In this document: positions 35,088-44,472 of the stretch, piece by piece
Position numbering within the stretch: position 1 is the first letter of the stretch
How the letters are laid out: each line of letters starts with the position of its first letter
Origin: Burkholderia cepacia
GTDB taxonomy: Bacteria; Pseudomonadota; Gammaproteobacteria; Burkholderiales; Burkholderiaceae
DNA length: 64,000 nt
Assembly (NCBI RefSeq): GCF_001718835.1
Contig: NZ_CP013442.1
Span: 124,001-188,000 of the forward strand
Direction: 5' to 3'
Made by a program: the position numbers and the translations under genes
Notes under the pieces: generated by a model
The model's input: only the letters and a program-made list of their open reading frames with translations
Database searches by the model: none
What the model was told of the DNA's origin: nothing

Positions 35088-37388
35088 ATGCCGAACGTTC
35101 CTGCCGCACGCACCGTGATGGTCGGCGGCCCCGCGCTGCCGACGACGCCCGTCGGCGAACCCGCGCTGCAATTGAGCGCGATCCACGGCAACGAAGCGCT
35201 GTCGGAGATCTACGCGTACACGCTCGACTGCCTGACGCCGCCGGACCTGACGATGCCGGAAGAGCAGGCCGCCAACCTCGACCTGAAGGCGATGATCGGC
35301 AAGGAGTTGACCGTGACCGTGCAGCTCGACGGCATGGGTTCGTTCGTGCCCGGGATGCCGGGCGTCTCCGGCGCCGCCCATATCGGGCAGGGCAAGCGCG
35401 AGATCAGCGGCATCGTGACCGGCGCGAGCTTCGAAGGGCAGTTGAACCGGCAGTGCCGTTACCGCCTGACGATGCAGCCGTGGATCTACCTCGCCGACCA
35501 GCGCTCGGACTACCGGATCTTCCAGAACAAGAGCGTCGACGAGATCATCGACGACGTGCTGAACGCGTATTCGTATTCCTATGACAAGCGGCTGAGCGGC
35601 CGGTATCCGAAGCTCGTCTACCAGGTGCAGTACGGCGAGACGGATTTCGCGTTCATCCAGCGGCTGATGCAGGAGCACGGCATCTACTGGTTCTTCGAGC
35701 ATTCGAACAAGGTGCACCGGATGGTGCTCGTCGATCACCTGGGCGCGCACAAGCCGGTCGACAGCGCCGCGTACCGCACGCTGCGGTACTACCCGCCGGG
35801 GCACAAGATCGACATGGAGCACGTTGACGTGTTCAACATGACGGAGCGCATCCAGTCCGGCCGCTGGACCACGAACGACTTCGATTTCGAGAAGCCGAAC
35901 GCGCGGCTCGGCGTCGAGAACGCGCTGCCGCAGGACACCGCGCACAACGGGCTCGAACGCTACGAATGGCCGGGCGACTATGCGGACCCGGCGCACGGCG
36001 AGCATTTCGCGCGGGTGCGGATGGAGGAAGTGCGCGCGCAGGGGGAGCGCGCGTCGGGCGGCGGCAACGTGCGCGACGTGGTGTGCGGCACGACGTTCAC
36101 GCTGGAGGGCTATCCGCACGGCGACGCGAACCGGGAGTACCTGGTGCTCGACGCGTCGTTCGAAGCCGTGGAAACGGTCGGCGCGACCGGGCCGGGCGAA
36201 TTCCGGATCGGCACGTCGTTCGTCGTGCAGCCCGCGACCACGGTGTTCCGGCCGCCGCGCACGGTGCCGCGGCCGCGCACGCGCGGCCCGCAGACGGCGG
36301 TCGTGACCGGGCCGCAAGGGCAGGACATCTGGACCGACCAGTACGGGCGCGTGAAGCTGAAGTTCCACTGGGACCGCTCGCCGGTGCGTGACCAGAACTC
36401 GTCGTGCTGGGTGCGGGTGTCGTATCCGTGGGCCGGCAGCAACTTCGGCGGCATCCATATTCCGCGAGTAGGCACCGAGGTCATCGTCGATTTTGAAAAC
36501 GGCGATCCGGATCGACCGATCGTGACCGGACAGGTGTTCAACGCGCTGCACATGCCGCCGTGGCCGCTGCCGGACCATGCGACGCAAAGCGGGATGCTGA
36601 GCCGCACGCCCGCCGGCAGCGGCGAGCAGGCGAACATGCTGCGCTTCGAGGACAAGCCCGGTGAAGAGCAGGTCAAGCTGCACGCGCAGCGCAATTACGA
36701 CGTGTCGGTGGAAAGGGATGCGACGACGGCGGTCGGGCGCAAGCACCTGACGCTGGTGGGGCTCGAATTGCCGCCGGTGTCGTCCACGAAGTCGCCGCTG
36801 GATCGGCTGGTCGACGTGCTGCGGCGAGGGGGCGCGGCGCCTGCCGGGTCTTCGGGGCAGCGGCCCGCGTTGCAGCAGCAACAGCGGCAACAACAGCAGC
36901 AACAACAGCAGCGGCAATACCAGCCGCTGAAGCAGCAGCGTCAACTGCAATTGACGGGGGCGTTCCAGACGCTCGCCGCGAACGTAGGGGCGGCGCTGCA
37001 GGGCATCATCGGCGTGCTCATGAGCCCTTCCGCGACGGCGTCGGTGAACACCGTGCAAGGCGCATCCGCGTCCGTGACATTCGGCGACACGAAGGGCGTC
37101 TACGTCGGCGATACCGTGACGGTCACCAGTGGCGACGCGCGGTCGGAAGTGAATGGAACGGATTTCTCGATCAAGGGGAGCAGCGTTTCGATGACGGGGA
37201 TCAGCACGGATCTCGTCGGCTTCAGTTCGAGTCATGCGGGAACGAGCGTCGACACGAAGGGTGCCTATATGTTTGCATTTGGAGCCAGCATCGAGGTAGT
37301 GGGATTGAAGATATCTGAAACGGGAAAAGAGATTGAGACCAAGAATTTCCGTGTAGAAAAGATCGACGGCGTCGAAGTCAAGTTCTGA
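35088..37388 (+). CDS. vgrG: VgrG (TssI) spike with poly-Gln segment
   Basis: This 766-aa spike protein has GGAGG nine bases before the ATG. Residues 1-430 form the gp27-like base (LSEIYAYTLDCLTPPD, YGETDFAFIQRLMQEHGIYWFFEH). The gp5-like OB segment contains DQYGRVKLKFHWDR and SYPWAGSNFGGIHIPRVGTEVIVDFENGDPDRPIVTG. A Gln-rich linker (about residues 595-613, with only a few Arg/Tyr interruptions) precedes a C-terminal beta-prism needle (GDTKGVYVGDTVTVTSGDAR). No toxin domain is seen. It directly precedes the DUF2169 module, so it is probably the carrier for that cargo. Confidence 0.95.
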   Translation: MPNVPAARTVMVGGPALPTTPVGEPALQLSAIHGNEALSEIYAYTLDCLTPPDLTMPEEQAANLDLKAMIGKELTVTVQLDGMGSFVPGMPGVSGAAHIGQGKREISGIVTGASFEGQLNRQCRYRLTMQPWIYLADQRSDYRIFQNKSVDEIIDDVLNAYSYSYDKRLSGRYPKLVYQVQYGETDFAFIQRLMQEHGIYWFFEHSNKVHRMVLVDHLGAHKPVDSAAYRTLRYYPPGHKIDMEHVDVFNMTERIQSGRWTTNDFDFEKPNARLGVENALPQDTAHNGLERYEWPGDYADPAHGEHFARVRMEEVRAQGERASGGGNVRDVVCGTTFTLEGYPHGDANREYLVLDASFEAVETVGATGPGEFRIGTSFVVQPATTVFRPPRTVPRPRTRGPQTAVVTGPQGQDIWTDQYGRVKLKFHWDRSPVRDQNSSCWVRVSYPWAGSNFGGIHIPRVGTEVIVDFENGDPDRPIVTGQVFNALHMPPWPLPDHATQSGMLSRTPAGSGEQANMLRFEDKPGEEQVKLHAQRNYDVSVERDATTAVGRKHLTLVGLELPPVSSTKSPLDRLVDVLRRGGAAPAGSSGQRPALQQQQRQQQQQQQQRQYQPLKQQRQLQLTGAFQTLAANVGAALQGIIGVLMSPSATASVNTVQGASASVTFGDTKGVYVGDTVTVTSGDARSEVNGTDFSIKGSSVSMTGISTDLVGFSSSHAGTSVDTKGAYMFAFGASIEVVGLKISETGKEIETKNFRVEKIDGVEVKF

Positions 37389-37419
37389 CAGAAATGTCCC
37401 ACAAGCACCCGCGCTTCGA

Positions 37420-39867
37420 ATGAAAATCATCAAACCCCTCAGGCTCAGCCCGCTGACACGCCTCTACCGGATGCGCGGCGAAGAGCGTCTCGGCATCGCG
37501 GCGCTGATGGTCGCGACATTGGGCGACGCCCCGCAATTGCTGATGGATACGGAGCTCTGGAGTCTGGCCGGCGAGGAGCTGGGCGACTACACGCTCGACA
37601 TGGCGTTGCCGAAAGCGCATCCGGAATTTCTCGTCTCCGGCTACGCGTACGGCAACGGCGGCGGGACCTGCGAGGTTGGCGTCCATTTCAACGGCATCGA
37701 GAAGCGGCTGCGAGTATCCGGCGATCGTCGATGGGACGGCTCGCGCATCACCGCACCGGAGCCATTCGAGCGCCTGAAGCTCGATTGGGATCTCGCCTAC
37801 GGCGGCGTGGGCTGCGCCGACAATCCGCGCGGCCGTGGCATCGCGATGCCCGATGACGCCGTGCACCTTCTGCCGAACATCGAATCTCCGCACGACCCGA
37901 TGCGCTTCCGTGACCAGCGCCCCGCGCCGGCAGGCTTCTGCCCGATCGACGCCGCGTGGCCGCAGCGCGCGAGCCTGTATGGCGAACACGACCGGCAATG
38001 GCTGGAGGAAGACTTCCCGGGCTTTCCGCGCTCGCTCGACCCGCGCTACTTCAACATCGCGCCGGCCGACCAGCAATGGATCGAACAGGACGAATGGCCT
38101 GACGGCGCGGCCTACGAACTGGTGCACCTGCATCCCGACCACGCGTTGCTGACCGGACACCTGCCGGCGCTGCGCGCGCGGTCGTTCATCGTGCGCGCGG
38201 GCAGCGACACGCCCGAGGAAATCCCGATGCGCCTGACGACCGCATGGTTCATCCCGCACCGCGAACGCGTGCTGATGATCTACCACGGCGTCACGACGGT
38301 CCGGGAATTCGACGCGAGCGACGTGGACGCGCTGCTGTTCGGCGCGGATGCGAGCGGGCAGCCGAGGCCGGCCGACTGGTATCGCCAGGTGATCGACTGG
38401 CGAACCCGGCACGAGAAGGCCGCGCTCTATGCGCTGCGTGATCAGGATTTGCTGCCCGAGCGCTATCTGTCGCCCGGATTACCGGGGATGTCCGGCGCGG
38501 CGTCGCAAAGCGTGAGGCAGCAGATCCTGAAGGACAAGTTGAGCGCTTTCCCGGACGCCCGCGTGATCGAGGAACCGCGTCCCGACCAGCTGGTCGAGTT
38601 CGTCGAACGTCAGGAGGCGGAGGCTGAAGCGCAGCGCGCCCGTCTGGAAAAATTGCGCGAAGAAGCTTCGGCAAACGAAGCAATCGCAAAGGCGGCGCGG
38701 CGCGGTCCGCCGGAACGCATTGCCGCGCCGGATGACGGAGCCGGACCGGCCGGTCGCTCACGCATGCAACAAATGCAGCACGACGCGGATGCAAGCCTGC
38801 GCAAGCTGTACCTGCAGTCCGCGCATCATCAGGAGGCGCCGGACCGGTTGAGTGCGGCCGCGTCGCGACCGCATCGCGAACGCGTCGCCGCGGCTGTCGC
38901 TGCAGGACAATCGCTGGAGGGCGCCGACCTCACCGGCGTCGATCTTTCCAGGATGGATCTGCGCGGCGCAAGGCTTTCCGGCGCGATGCTTGAAAACGCC
39001 GATCTGAGCGACGCCGACCTGACTGGCGCGGCATTGAACCATGCCGTGCTGGTGCGCGCCAACCTGAACCGGACGACGTTCCGCAATGCGGACCTGACCG
39101 GCGCAAACCTGTCTCTCGCGGCGTGCGACCACACGGATTTCGCCGGGGCCAACCTGAGCGACGGCATCGTCGAGCGCGTTCAATGGCGCGAGTGCAGATT
39201 GAACGGCGGCGTGCTGGACAACACGCGATTCAGCGAATGCCGTTTCCACGCCGTCGATTTCAGTCACGCGACGCTGCGCAACCTGATTTTCATCGAGCAG
39301 TCTTTCGACGACGTGGATTTCTCGGGCGCGACGATCCGCAAGATGCTGCTGATGAACTGTTCGATCGTCAACGTCCGGTTCTCGGCCGCCGACATCGAGG
39401 GATTCGGGATCGTCGACACGCAGGCGAACGGGCAGCTTCGCTTCGATCGCGCGCGCGTGGTCAAGGCCTGCTTCATCCGGCACTGCGACCTGGGCGGCGC
39501 CGATTTCTCGTGCGCGATGCTGAATGAAGTCAATTTCCGCGAAACGAATCTCGGCGGCGCGGATTTCGGCGGCGCGCACATCAGCAACTGCGACTTTACC
39601 GACGCATGCCTGAGCGCTGCCCGACTTCGCGGTGCGAAAGTCGAAGGGAGCAATCTCGTGCGAACCGATTTCACGCAAGCCGACCTTCGCGACACCGACC
39701 TCATCGGCGCATTCATGCGGCGCTCGACGCTGGACGGCGCCGACCTGCGCCGGGCCAACCTGTTTCGCGCGAACCTCGCGCAGATCCTGGCCGACGACGA
39801 CACGCGCTGGGACGACGCTTACCTCAATAAGGCCATGCGGTATCCATTGGCGGAGAAACGCACATGA
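37420..39867 (+). CDS. DUF2169 adaptor fused to pentapeptide repeats
   Basis: This 815-aa protein has three parts. Residues 1 to about 310 are DUF2169, the family that loads PAAR-type cargo onto VgrG (DLAYGGVGCADNPRGRG, RYFNIAPADQQW, TAWFIPHRERVLMIYHG). Residues about 385-440 form a charged coiled coil (VEFVERQEAEAEAQRARLEK). From about 500 to 800 there are some 25 pentapeptide repeats of the A(D/N)Lxx type (LEGADLTGVDLSRMDLRGAR), which fold as a square helix. Its stop overlaps the next gene as ATGA. The adaptor role is known for the family; why pentapeptides are fused is not known. Confidence 0.85.
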   Translation: MKIIKPLRLSPLTRLYRMRGEERLGIAALMVATLGDAPQLLMDTELWSLAGEELGDYTLDMALPKAHPEFLVSGYAYGNGGGTCEVGVHFNGIEKRLRVSGDRRWDGSRITAPEPFERLKLDWDLAYGGVGCADNPRGRGIAMPDDAVHLLPNIESPHDPMRFRDQRPAPAGFCPIDAAWPQRASLYGEHDRQWLEEDFPGFPRSLDPRYFNIAPADQQWIEQDEWPDGAAYELVHLHPDHALLTGHLPALRARSFIVRAGSDTPEEIPMRLTTAWFIPHRERVLMIYHGVTTVREFDASDVDALLFGADASGQPRPADWYRQVIDWRTRHEKAALYALRDQDLLPERYLSPGLPGMSGAASQSVRQQILKDKLSAFPDARVIEEPRPDQLVEFVERQEAEAEAQRARLEKLREEASANEAIAKAARRGPPERIAAPDDGAGPAGRSRMQQMQHDADASLRKLYLQSAHHQEAPDRLSAAASRPHRERVAAAVAAGQSLEGADLTGVDLSRMDLRGARLSGAMLENADLSDADLTGAALNHAVLVRANLNRTTFRNADLTGANLSLAACDHTDFAGANLSDGIVERVQWRECRLNGGVLDNTRFSECRFHAVDFSHATLRNLIFIEQSFDDVDFSGATIRKMLLMNCSIVNVRFSAADIEGFGIVDTQANGQLRFDRARVVKACFIRHCDLGGADFSCAMLNEVNFRETNLGGADFGGAHISNCDFTDACLSAARLRGAKVEGSNLVRTDFTQADLRDTDLIGAFMRRSTLDGADLRRANLFRANLAQILADDDTRWDDAYLNKAMRYPLAEKRT

Positions 39868-40946
39868 GAACGAGCGCAGCACAGTTGCATGAAGCGATCC
39901 GCCAGGGTCAGGTCATCCGGGATATCGTGATCGATTCGGCGCGTTACGATGCGCTGGACTTTTCCGGAGGCGTGTTCGAGCGCGTCAGCCTCGTCAACGC
40001 CGGCATGACGCGCGCGCGGTTCGGCGACGCCGTGTTCAACGGATGCCGGTTTCAACGCGTCGACCTGACGCAGGCGGACCTGTCGAACTGCGTGTTCGAG
40101 CAATGCAGCCTTGACGACGTCTGCGTCGCGCAAGGCAATCTGAACGGCTGCGTGATGAATGCGACGCAGGCCGCCGGTACGGATTTCAGCGGCGCGCAGG
40201 CGGACGGATTCAGCTGCATCAGGAGCGACCTGAGTGATTGCCGGTTTCATGACGGGCGGATCGAAGCCGCCGTGTTCTGCGAGACGCGGCTCGCGGGCGC
40301 CGATTTCACGCGGGCCGACGTGCGCAAGGCGGTTTTCTACCAGCTCGACCTGACGCAATTGCGGCTGGCCGATGCGAGCTTCCACGACACGGTCTTCGCC
40401 GAATCCAGTCTGGTCGGCCAGCAGATGCGCGGCCAGCGGATGCATCGCTGCCAGTTCGTGCGCGCGGATCTGCGCGATGCCGATTTCACCGCCGCCAATC
40501 TCGCGTACTGCAATTTCCACGGCGCGAAGCTGTCGGGGGCGCGGCTTGACGGCGTCGACGCGCCGTTCAGCATTTTCTACGAGGCCGACGGGCAGGGCGC
40601 GGCCTGCCGCGACGCCGCGTTGAGCGACAGCATCTGGGTTCAGGCGGATATCCGCAACGTCGATTTCAGCGGCTCGAAACTGGACCGGGCCGTGCTTCAA
40701 CATGCGCAATGCAATGGCACGCGCTTTTCGCGCACGAGCCTCGAGGGTTCGGATTTCTCGTATGCGAACCTGACCGGGGCCGAATTCGACGACGCGTGCT
40801 TTGCAAGGACCGGTTTTCATGGGGCGATTTCGCCCGATATCGCGTGGCGCGCGCATCCCGGCGCGATCGAGCGCGATCAGGAATTGGCCGACGCGCAGGC
40901 GTGGTCGCGGCGCCGGGATGAACGCAGCGAGCGCGACGATCGGTAG
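39864..40946 (+). CDS. Pentapeptide-repeat protein
   Basis: This 360-aa protein is made almost entirely of pentapeptide repeats (LDFSGGVFERVSLVNAGMTR, ADLRDADFTAANLAYCNFHG, SDFSYANLTGAEFDDACFAR), following a short helical N-terminus and ending in an Arg/Asp-rich helix. It starts inside the stop of the preceding DUF2169-pentapeptide gene (ATGA), so the products are made together. The two may form a joint scaffold in T6SS cargo loading. Pentapeptide proteins can also mimic DNA, but nothing here supports that specifically. Confidence 0.8.
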   Translation: MRTSAAQLHEAIRQGQVIRDIVIDSARYDALDFSGGVFERVSLVNAGMTRARFGDAVFNGCRFQRVDLTQADLSNCVFEQCSLDDVCVAQGNLNGCVMNATQAAGTDFSGAQADGFSCIRSDLSDCRFHDGRIEAAVFCETRLAGADFTRADVRKAVFYQLDLTQLRLADASFHDTVFAESSLVGQQMRGQRMHRCQFVRADLRDADFTAANLAYCNFHGAKLSGARLDGVDAPFSIFYEADGQGAACRDAALSDSIWVQADIRNVDFSGSKLDRAVLQHAQCNGTRFSRTSLEGSDFSYANLTGAEFDDACFARTGFHGAISPDIAWRAHPGAIERDQELADAQAWSRRRDERSERDDR

Positions 40947-40986
40947 GCGTGACGCGTTCGAACCGTCTTGATTCGAAGGAGAGAAG

Positions 40987-41655
40987 ATGCATCCAACAGT
41001 CGCAGAACGGCCCGCCGGCGTTTCGCCCGCGACGCCGGAAACGGTGGCCACGATCGTCGACGTGCTGCCCGACGGCAGGTTCGTCGCGGCATGCGACGGC
41101 GCGAAGCTGCATTGCCGGCGCGCATTCAGTTGCCTTGTCGAACCCCGGCCCGGCGATCGCGTCGCGATTTCGCGAGCGGACGAGCGAGGCGCGCATGTGA
41201 CGTACGTGACCGCGATCCTCGAGCGTCCGGACGCGGACGGCGTGCACATCGTCGTCGACGGCGATCTCGTGCTGGAGTCGACGCGCGACGTCTGCGTGAA
41301 GAGCCGCGATGCGCTCCTGCTGCGAAGCGGCGAGCACGTGTCGATCAAGACGGCGCGGCTCGCGATGTCGGCGCAGGAGGCGTCGTTGTCGTCCGAGCGG
41401 GCGACGATGACGAGCGTGGAATTCCACGGCAGGGTTGGCAAGATCCGGCTGATCGGCAAGATTCTCGAGATGGTGATGGACCGCGTCGTCCAGTCCTGCC
41501 GCAGCAGCTTCCGCACGGTGGAAACCGTCGAGCACCTGCGCGCGTCGCATGTCGATCATGCGGCGACCGGGACCATGCGGCTGCATGCGAACAACACGTT
41601 GATCACGTCCGCGCAGCTTTCGAAGATCGATGCCGGACAGATCCATCTCGGTTAG
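40987..41655 (+). CDS. DUF3540 protein
   Basis: This 222-aa protein matches DUF3540 in layout. An N-terminal beta domain (ATIVDVLPDGRFVAACDG, CRRAFSCLVEPRPGDRVAI) is followed by a repetitive beta region (VVDGDLVLESTRDVCVKSRDALLLRSGEHVSI) and a C-terminal helical stretch (VGKIRLIGKILEMVMDRVVQSC). DUF3540 genes usually sit between DUF2169 and DUF4150 genes in T6SS cargo clusters, as here. The repeat region resembles the beta-helix of a spike extension, so it may be a needle accessory (inference). GGAG lies before the ATG. Confidence 0.8.
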   Translation: MHPTVAERPAGVSPATPETVATIVDVLPDGRFVAACDGAKLHCRRAFSCLVEPRPGDRVAISRADERGAHVTYVTAILERPDADGVHIVVDGDLVLESTRDVCVKSRDALLLRSGEHVSIKTARLAMSAQEASLSSERATMTSVEFHGRVGKIRLIGKILEMVMDRVVQSCRSSFRTVETVEHLRASHVDHAATGTMRLHANNTLITSAQLSKIDAGQIHLG

Positions 41656-41667
41656 GAGGACGTATTC

Positions 41668-42051
41668 ATGTTTGCGAATTCGAGTGCGGGCGGCAAGAAC
41701 ATGGCGACGAGCGTCAACCTGACGCCGCCGGCGAGCACGCCTGTCGCGTATCAGAACGAGGCGCAGCGTGCCGGCGCGGTGCCGAATGTTCCGAACGTGA
41801 TTCTGGTCGGCGGCCCCGCTCACAATGCCGCGACGATCGTTCCGTCGTCGAGCGGCGACGCAGGCGGGGCGATGGGCGGCGTCGCGTCGGGAACGGTAGG
41901 GGGGACGTCCCGCAATCCGCAGGGGTCGGGCAAGGTGATCCTGTCCGGCAGCCCGGTCACCCGGATGACCGATCCGACGCTGCAGAATACCGGCAACGCC
42001 AGCGGCGCGGGCGTGTCGCCGAGCCAGATGAAGGTGCTCGTTCTTTCGTGA
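41668..42051 (+). CDS. PAAR-like DUF4150 protein without a toxin extension
   Basis: This 127-aa protein has the DUF4150 PAAR-like pattern: MFANSSAGGKNMATSV at the start, VPNVPNVILVGGPAHNAAT, GGVASGTVGGTSRNPQGSGKVILSGSPVTRMTDPTLQN and a closing MKVLVLS. The tip would cap the VgrG needle. Many DUF4150 proteins carry a C-terminal toxin; this one ends right after the PAAR-like fold, so the toxin must be a separate polypeptide. It lies 12 bp after the DUF3540 gene and 47 bp before a 77-aa gene. Confidence 0.85.
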   Translation: MFANSSAGGKNMATSVNLTPPASTPVAYQNEAQRAGAVPNVPNVILVGGPAHNAATIVPSSSGDAGGAMGGVASGTVGGTSRNPQGSGKVILSGSPVTRMTDPTLQNTGNASGAGVSPSQMKVLVLS

Positions 42052-42098
42052 CTGGATTGCCGCCGCGACATCGGCCATCAGCCTACATTGGAGGTGAT

Positions 42099-42332
42099 AT
42101 GACGAAGCGAACAGAGCTGCAGGCGGAAGTGGTCCGTGCGCTTAACGAAAGCAATGCGGTCGACTTCGACGCGCTGGGGACCATCATTGCCAAGTTCGGC
42201 CCTCGAGCGGCCGCCACCGGCGACGCGATCGGGCTGGTGATCAACTGGCGGCTGATCGATTTCTGCATCCCGCCCGAACCGTATCAACAGCAATTCGTCG
42301 AGCGCGTATCCGAGCGGGAATTGAAAACCTGA
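42099..42332 (+). CDS. 77-aa protein in the VgrG cargo module
   Basis: The ATG at 42099 has a strong ribosome site (TTGGAGGTGAT). The product is a small acidic soluble protein: MTKRTELQAEVVRALNESNA, then DFDALGTIIAKFGPRAAATG, a hydrophobic region with IGLVINWRLIDFCIPPEPYQ, and a charged C-terminus. It is not recognised. It sits between the PAAR-like gene and the 436-aa gene, with four bases to the latter. It may be a small chaperone, adaptor or immunity factor for the unknown effector. The longer frame from 40968 is a shadow of the upstream genes. Confidence 0.65.
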   Translation: MTKRTELQAEVVRALNESNAVDFDALGTIIAKFGPRAAATGDAIGLVINWRLIDFCIPPEPYQQQFVERVSERELKT

Positions 42333-42335
42333 ACG

Positions 42336-43646
42336 ATGCGAGAGCACGCTCGCTCGCCCGACCTGGTCGGGCGAGTCCTCAACGCCCTTCACATTGCCGC
42401 GCGGATGCTTGCGTCGATCGACGAGGCGCGGCCGTCGCGCGGAGGCGATCCGGGCATTCCGGGTTTTCAGGCAACCTGCCGCGACAAGATCGTCGCGGAA
42501 TCCGCGATGCTCGTTTTATGCGCGAAAGGGGCGGCAAATCACGATCGGCGAATATCGGAATGCGTCGACGCCGTCATCGGCCCGATCCATCGCTTCGCGA
42601 GGAGCGAGCAGGTGGTGAGCGCGCTATGCGTCGATCCGGGGCGGGCGCTGGAACATGCGGTCGCGCACATCATTCTCGGCCGCCTGGGTTATCCGGATGT
42701 GAAGCTCGACCAGCTGTTTTCGCTGTGCCACGCCGGCGGCGCGGCGGTGGGCCCGGAACGGCTGCCGCATCGGCAGTTGGAACAGCAGTGGCTTGCCCGC
42801 CTGTGGGGTGTCGCGCATCGGCCCGATCATGGCGAGCGAGCGCTTCTCGTTCAATCGATGCTGGGCCGGGCGCTCGACGCGTTCGGTTCGAGCCGGCTCG
42901 ACGTTTATGCGTTCACGCATGCGCTGATGTATGCAACGGATTTTGGCGATCGCCGTCCGAGGCTGCCGCGCAAGCTGTCCGCGATTGTCCTCGATGCCGA
43001 GACCGCGCTTGCGTTCGCGCTCGACACCGACGACCTGGATCTCGCGGCGGAGGTGCTGTTGACATGGCCCATGCTCGGTCGGCCATGGAGCCCCACGGCC
43101 GTATTCGCGTTTCGGCGGCTCACCGCCGTGGCGGATGAACGGGGATTTCTGCCCGGCTACAACTTCGTTGCGGCCGAATACGACGAGCTGACGGGTGACG
43201 AGCAGAGGCAATATGCGCTCGTGACGTCGTATCACGCAAACTATGTGATGGGATTCCTGTGCGCGTTGGCTTTGCGACGCGGCGGCACGCCAACCGTTTC
43301 CGTGTCCGCGGATCGGCGTTATCGGGGCGCGGCGGCCGCCCTGATCGATCTCGTCGGCGACGCGGCCGAAACGCTTCCGTGGCGACGGCTGTTCGACACG
43401 CTCACGCCGGATGAACAGGATCGGGTCTCGCCATTGCTGCTCGCCACCATCCTTCGCCGAGCAAAGAACGGCGGCGATATGCGGTTGGTGCGACAGGCGC
43501 TGGCTGTCGCGGTCAAGCATGACCTGTGCGGTTCGCCGTCCGCCGTGCAGGCGGCTGCGCTGCTCCGCCGCGGGCAATTCCTGGTTCGTTACTTCTCGGA
43601 TCGCGCGACCGAACGAGGATCTGCTGCGTACGTTGCCGTCGAATAA
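42336..43646 (+). CDS. 436-aa unknown, candidate T6SS cargo
   Basis: This is a largely alpha-helical soluble protein. Conserved-looking stretches are ALEHAVAHIILGRLGYPDVK, LDQLFSLCHAGGAAVGPERL, PHRQLEQQWLARLWG, LDVYAFTHALMYATDFGD and AAEYDELTGDEQRQYALVTS. The His-rich and Arg/Trp pattern recalls DUF6895-type proteins known mostly from Actinobacteria, but this is from memory and tentative. There is no signal peptide. It begins four bases after the 77-aa gene and is the last gene of the VgrG/DUF2169/PAAR group, where effectors commonly lie. No immunity gene follows; the next gene (surE) is convergent ten bases away. Confidence 0.55.
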   Translation: MREHARSPDLVGRVLNALHIAARMLASIDEARPSRGGDPGIPGFQATCRDKIVAESAMLVLCAKGAANHDRRISECVDAVIGPIHRFARSEQVVSALCVDPGRALEHAVAHIILGRLGYPDVKLDQLFSLCHAGGAAVGPERLPHRQLEQQWLARLWGVAHRPDHGERALLVQSMLGRALDAFGSSRLDVYAFTHALMYATDFGDRRPRLPRKLSAIVLDAETALAFALDTDDLDLAAEVLLTWPMLGRPWSPTAVFAFRRLTAVADERGFLPGYNFVAAEYDELTGDEQRQYALVTSYHANYVMGFLCALALRRGGTPTVSVSADRRYRGAAAALIDLVGDAAETLPWRRLFDTLTPDEQDRVSPLLLATILRRAKNGGDMRLVRQALAVAVKHDLCGSPSAVQAAALLRRGQFLVRYFSDRATERGSAAYVAVE

Positions 43647-43656
43647 GACAGGGAAT

Positions 43657-44472
43657 TCAAAACGTCGGATCGTCGCTCGTCTTTTGCTCACCGGCAAGGT
43701 GTCGGGAACGCAGGCCCGACAGCGCATGCTCATGGGTCCGCTCGAACTTCAGCGGCGTGACGGTGACGTGTCCGGCCCTGAGCGAGACGGTTTCCGAATC
43801 CGCCGCATCCTCGCGCGGCGCTCTGCTCAATTTGAGCCAATAGTAGTCGAGCTCGCGCGGATCTCGGCGCGCAATCACGTCGACACCCTGGAGGACGCCG
43901 GCGCCCTGGCTCGTCATCCTGATCGGTCCGACGTCTTTTGCCGGAATCGCGGGGAAATTCACGTTGAGGCACGCGTCGCTGTCCCAGCCGAGCGCGGCGA
44001 GCTGACGAATGACGTTCGGCGCGTGTTCCAGCGCCGTGTTCCATGGAACGGACTCGCGGTCGGTAAACGCCTGGCTCAGCGCGATGGCCGGCACGCCGAC
44101 CAGCATGCTCGTCATCGCGGCGCCGACCGTGCCGGAGAACACCGTTTCGGTGCCGAGGTTCGCGCCGCGATTCACGCCGGACAGCACCAGATCGGGTCTG
44201 GCGTCTTCCATGAGATGGCCGACTGCCACGGCGACGCAATCCCCCGGCGTGCCCCGCACCGCGAACCGTCGTTCGCCTTTGTGATGGACCCTGAGCGGCT
44301 CATGAAGACTCAGCGAGTGAGACGTGCCGCTTTGGTCCTCGGCGGGCGCGACGACCCAGACTTCTCGCGCCAGTGTCGCGACGGCCTGTTCGAGTATCTT
44401 CAGGCCCGGTGCATCGTATCCATCGTCGTTGGTGAGCAGGACGCGGTTGAAGATCGGCGCGGTTTCTGACAT
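43657..44472 (-). CDS. surE: SurE-family 5'/3'-nucleotidase
   Basis: This is 271 aa from the ATG at 44472, which has AGGA upstream; the longer frame to 44658 lacks similarity. SurE motifs are complete: VLLTNDDGYDAPGLKIL (metal-binding ND-D), VVAPAEDQSGTSHSLSL, FAVRGTPGDCVAV, LVLSGVNRGANLG and VFSGTVGAAM. The enzyme removes phosphate from nucleoside monophosphates and helps survival under stress. It stands alone here, away from the usual pcm-nlpD neighbours, between two T6SS cargo islands, so it is probably a second copy. It converges on the 436-aa gene. Confidence 0.92.
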   Translation of the reverse strand: MSETAPIFNRVLLTNDDGYDAPGLKILEQAVATLAREVWVVAPAEDQSGTSHSLSLHEPLRVHHKGERRFAVRGTPGDCVAVAVGHLMEDARPDLVLSGVNRGANLGTETVFSGTVGAAMTSMLVGVPAIALSQAFTDRESVPWNTALEHAPNVIRQLAALGWDSDACLNVNFPAIPAKDVGPIRMTSQGAGVLQGVDVIARRDPRELDYYWLKLSRAPREDAADSETVSLRAGHVTVTPLKFERTHEHALSGLRSRHLAGEQKTSDDPTF

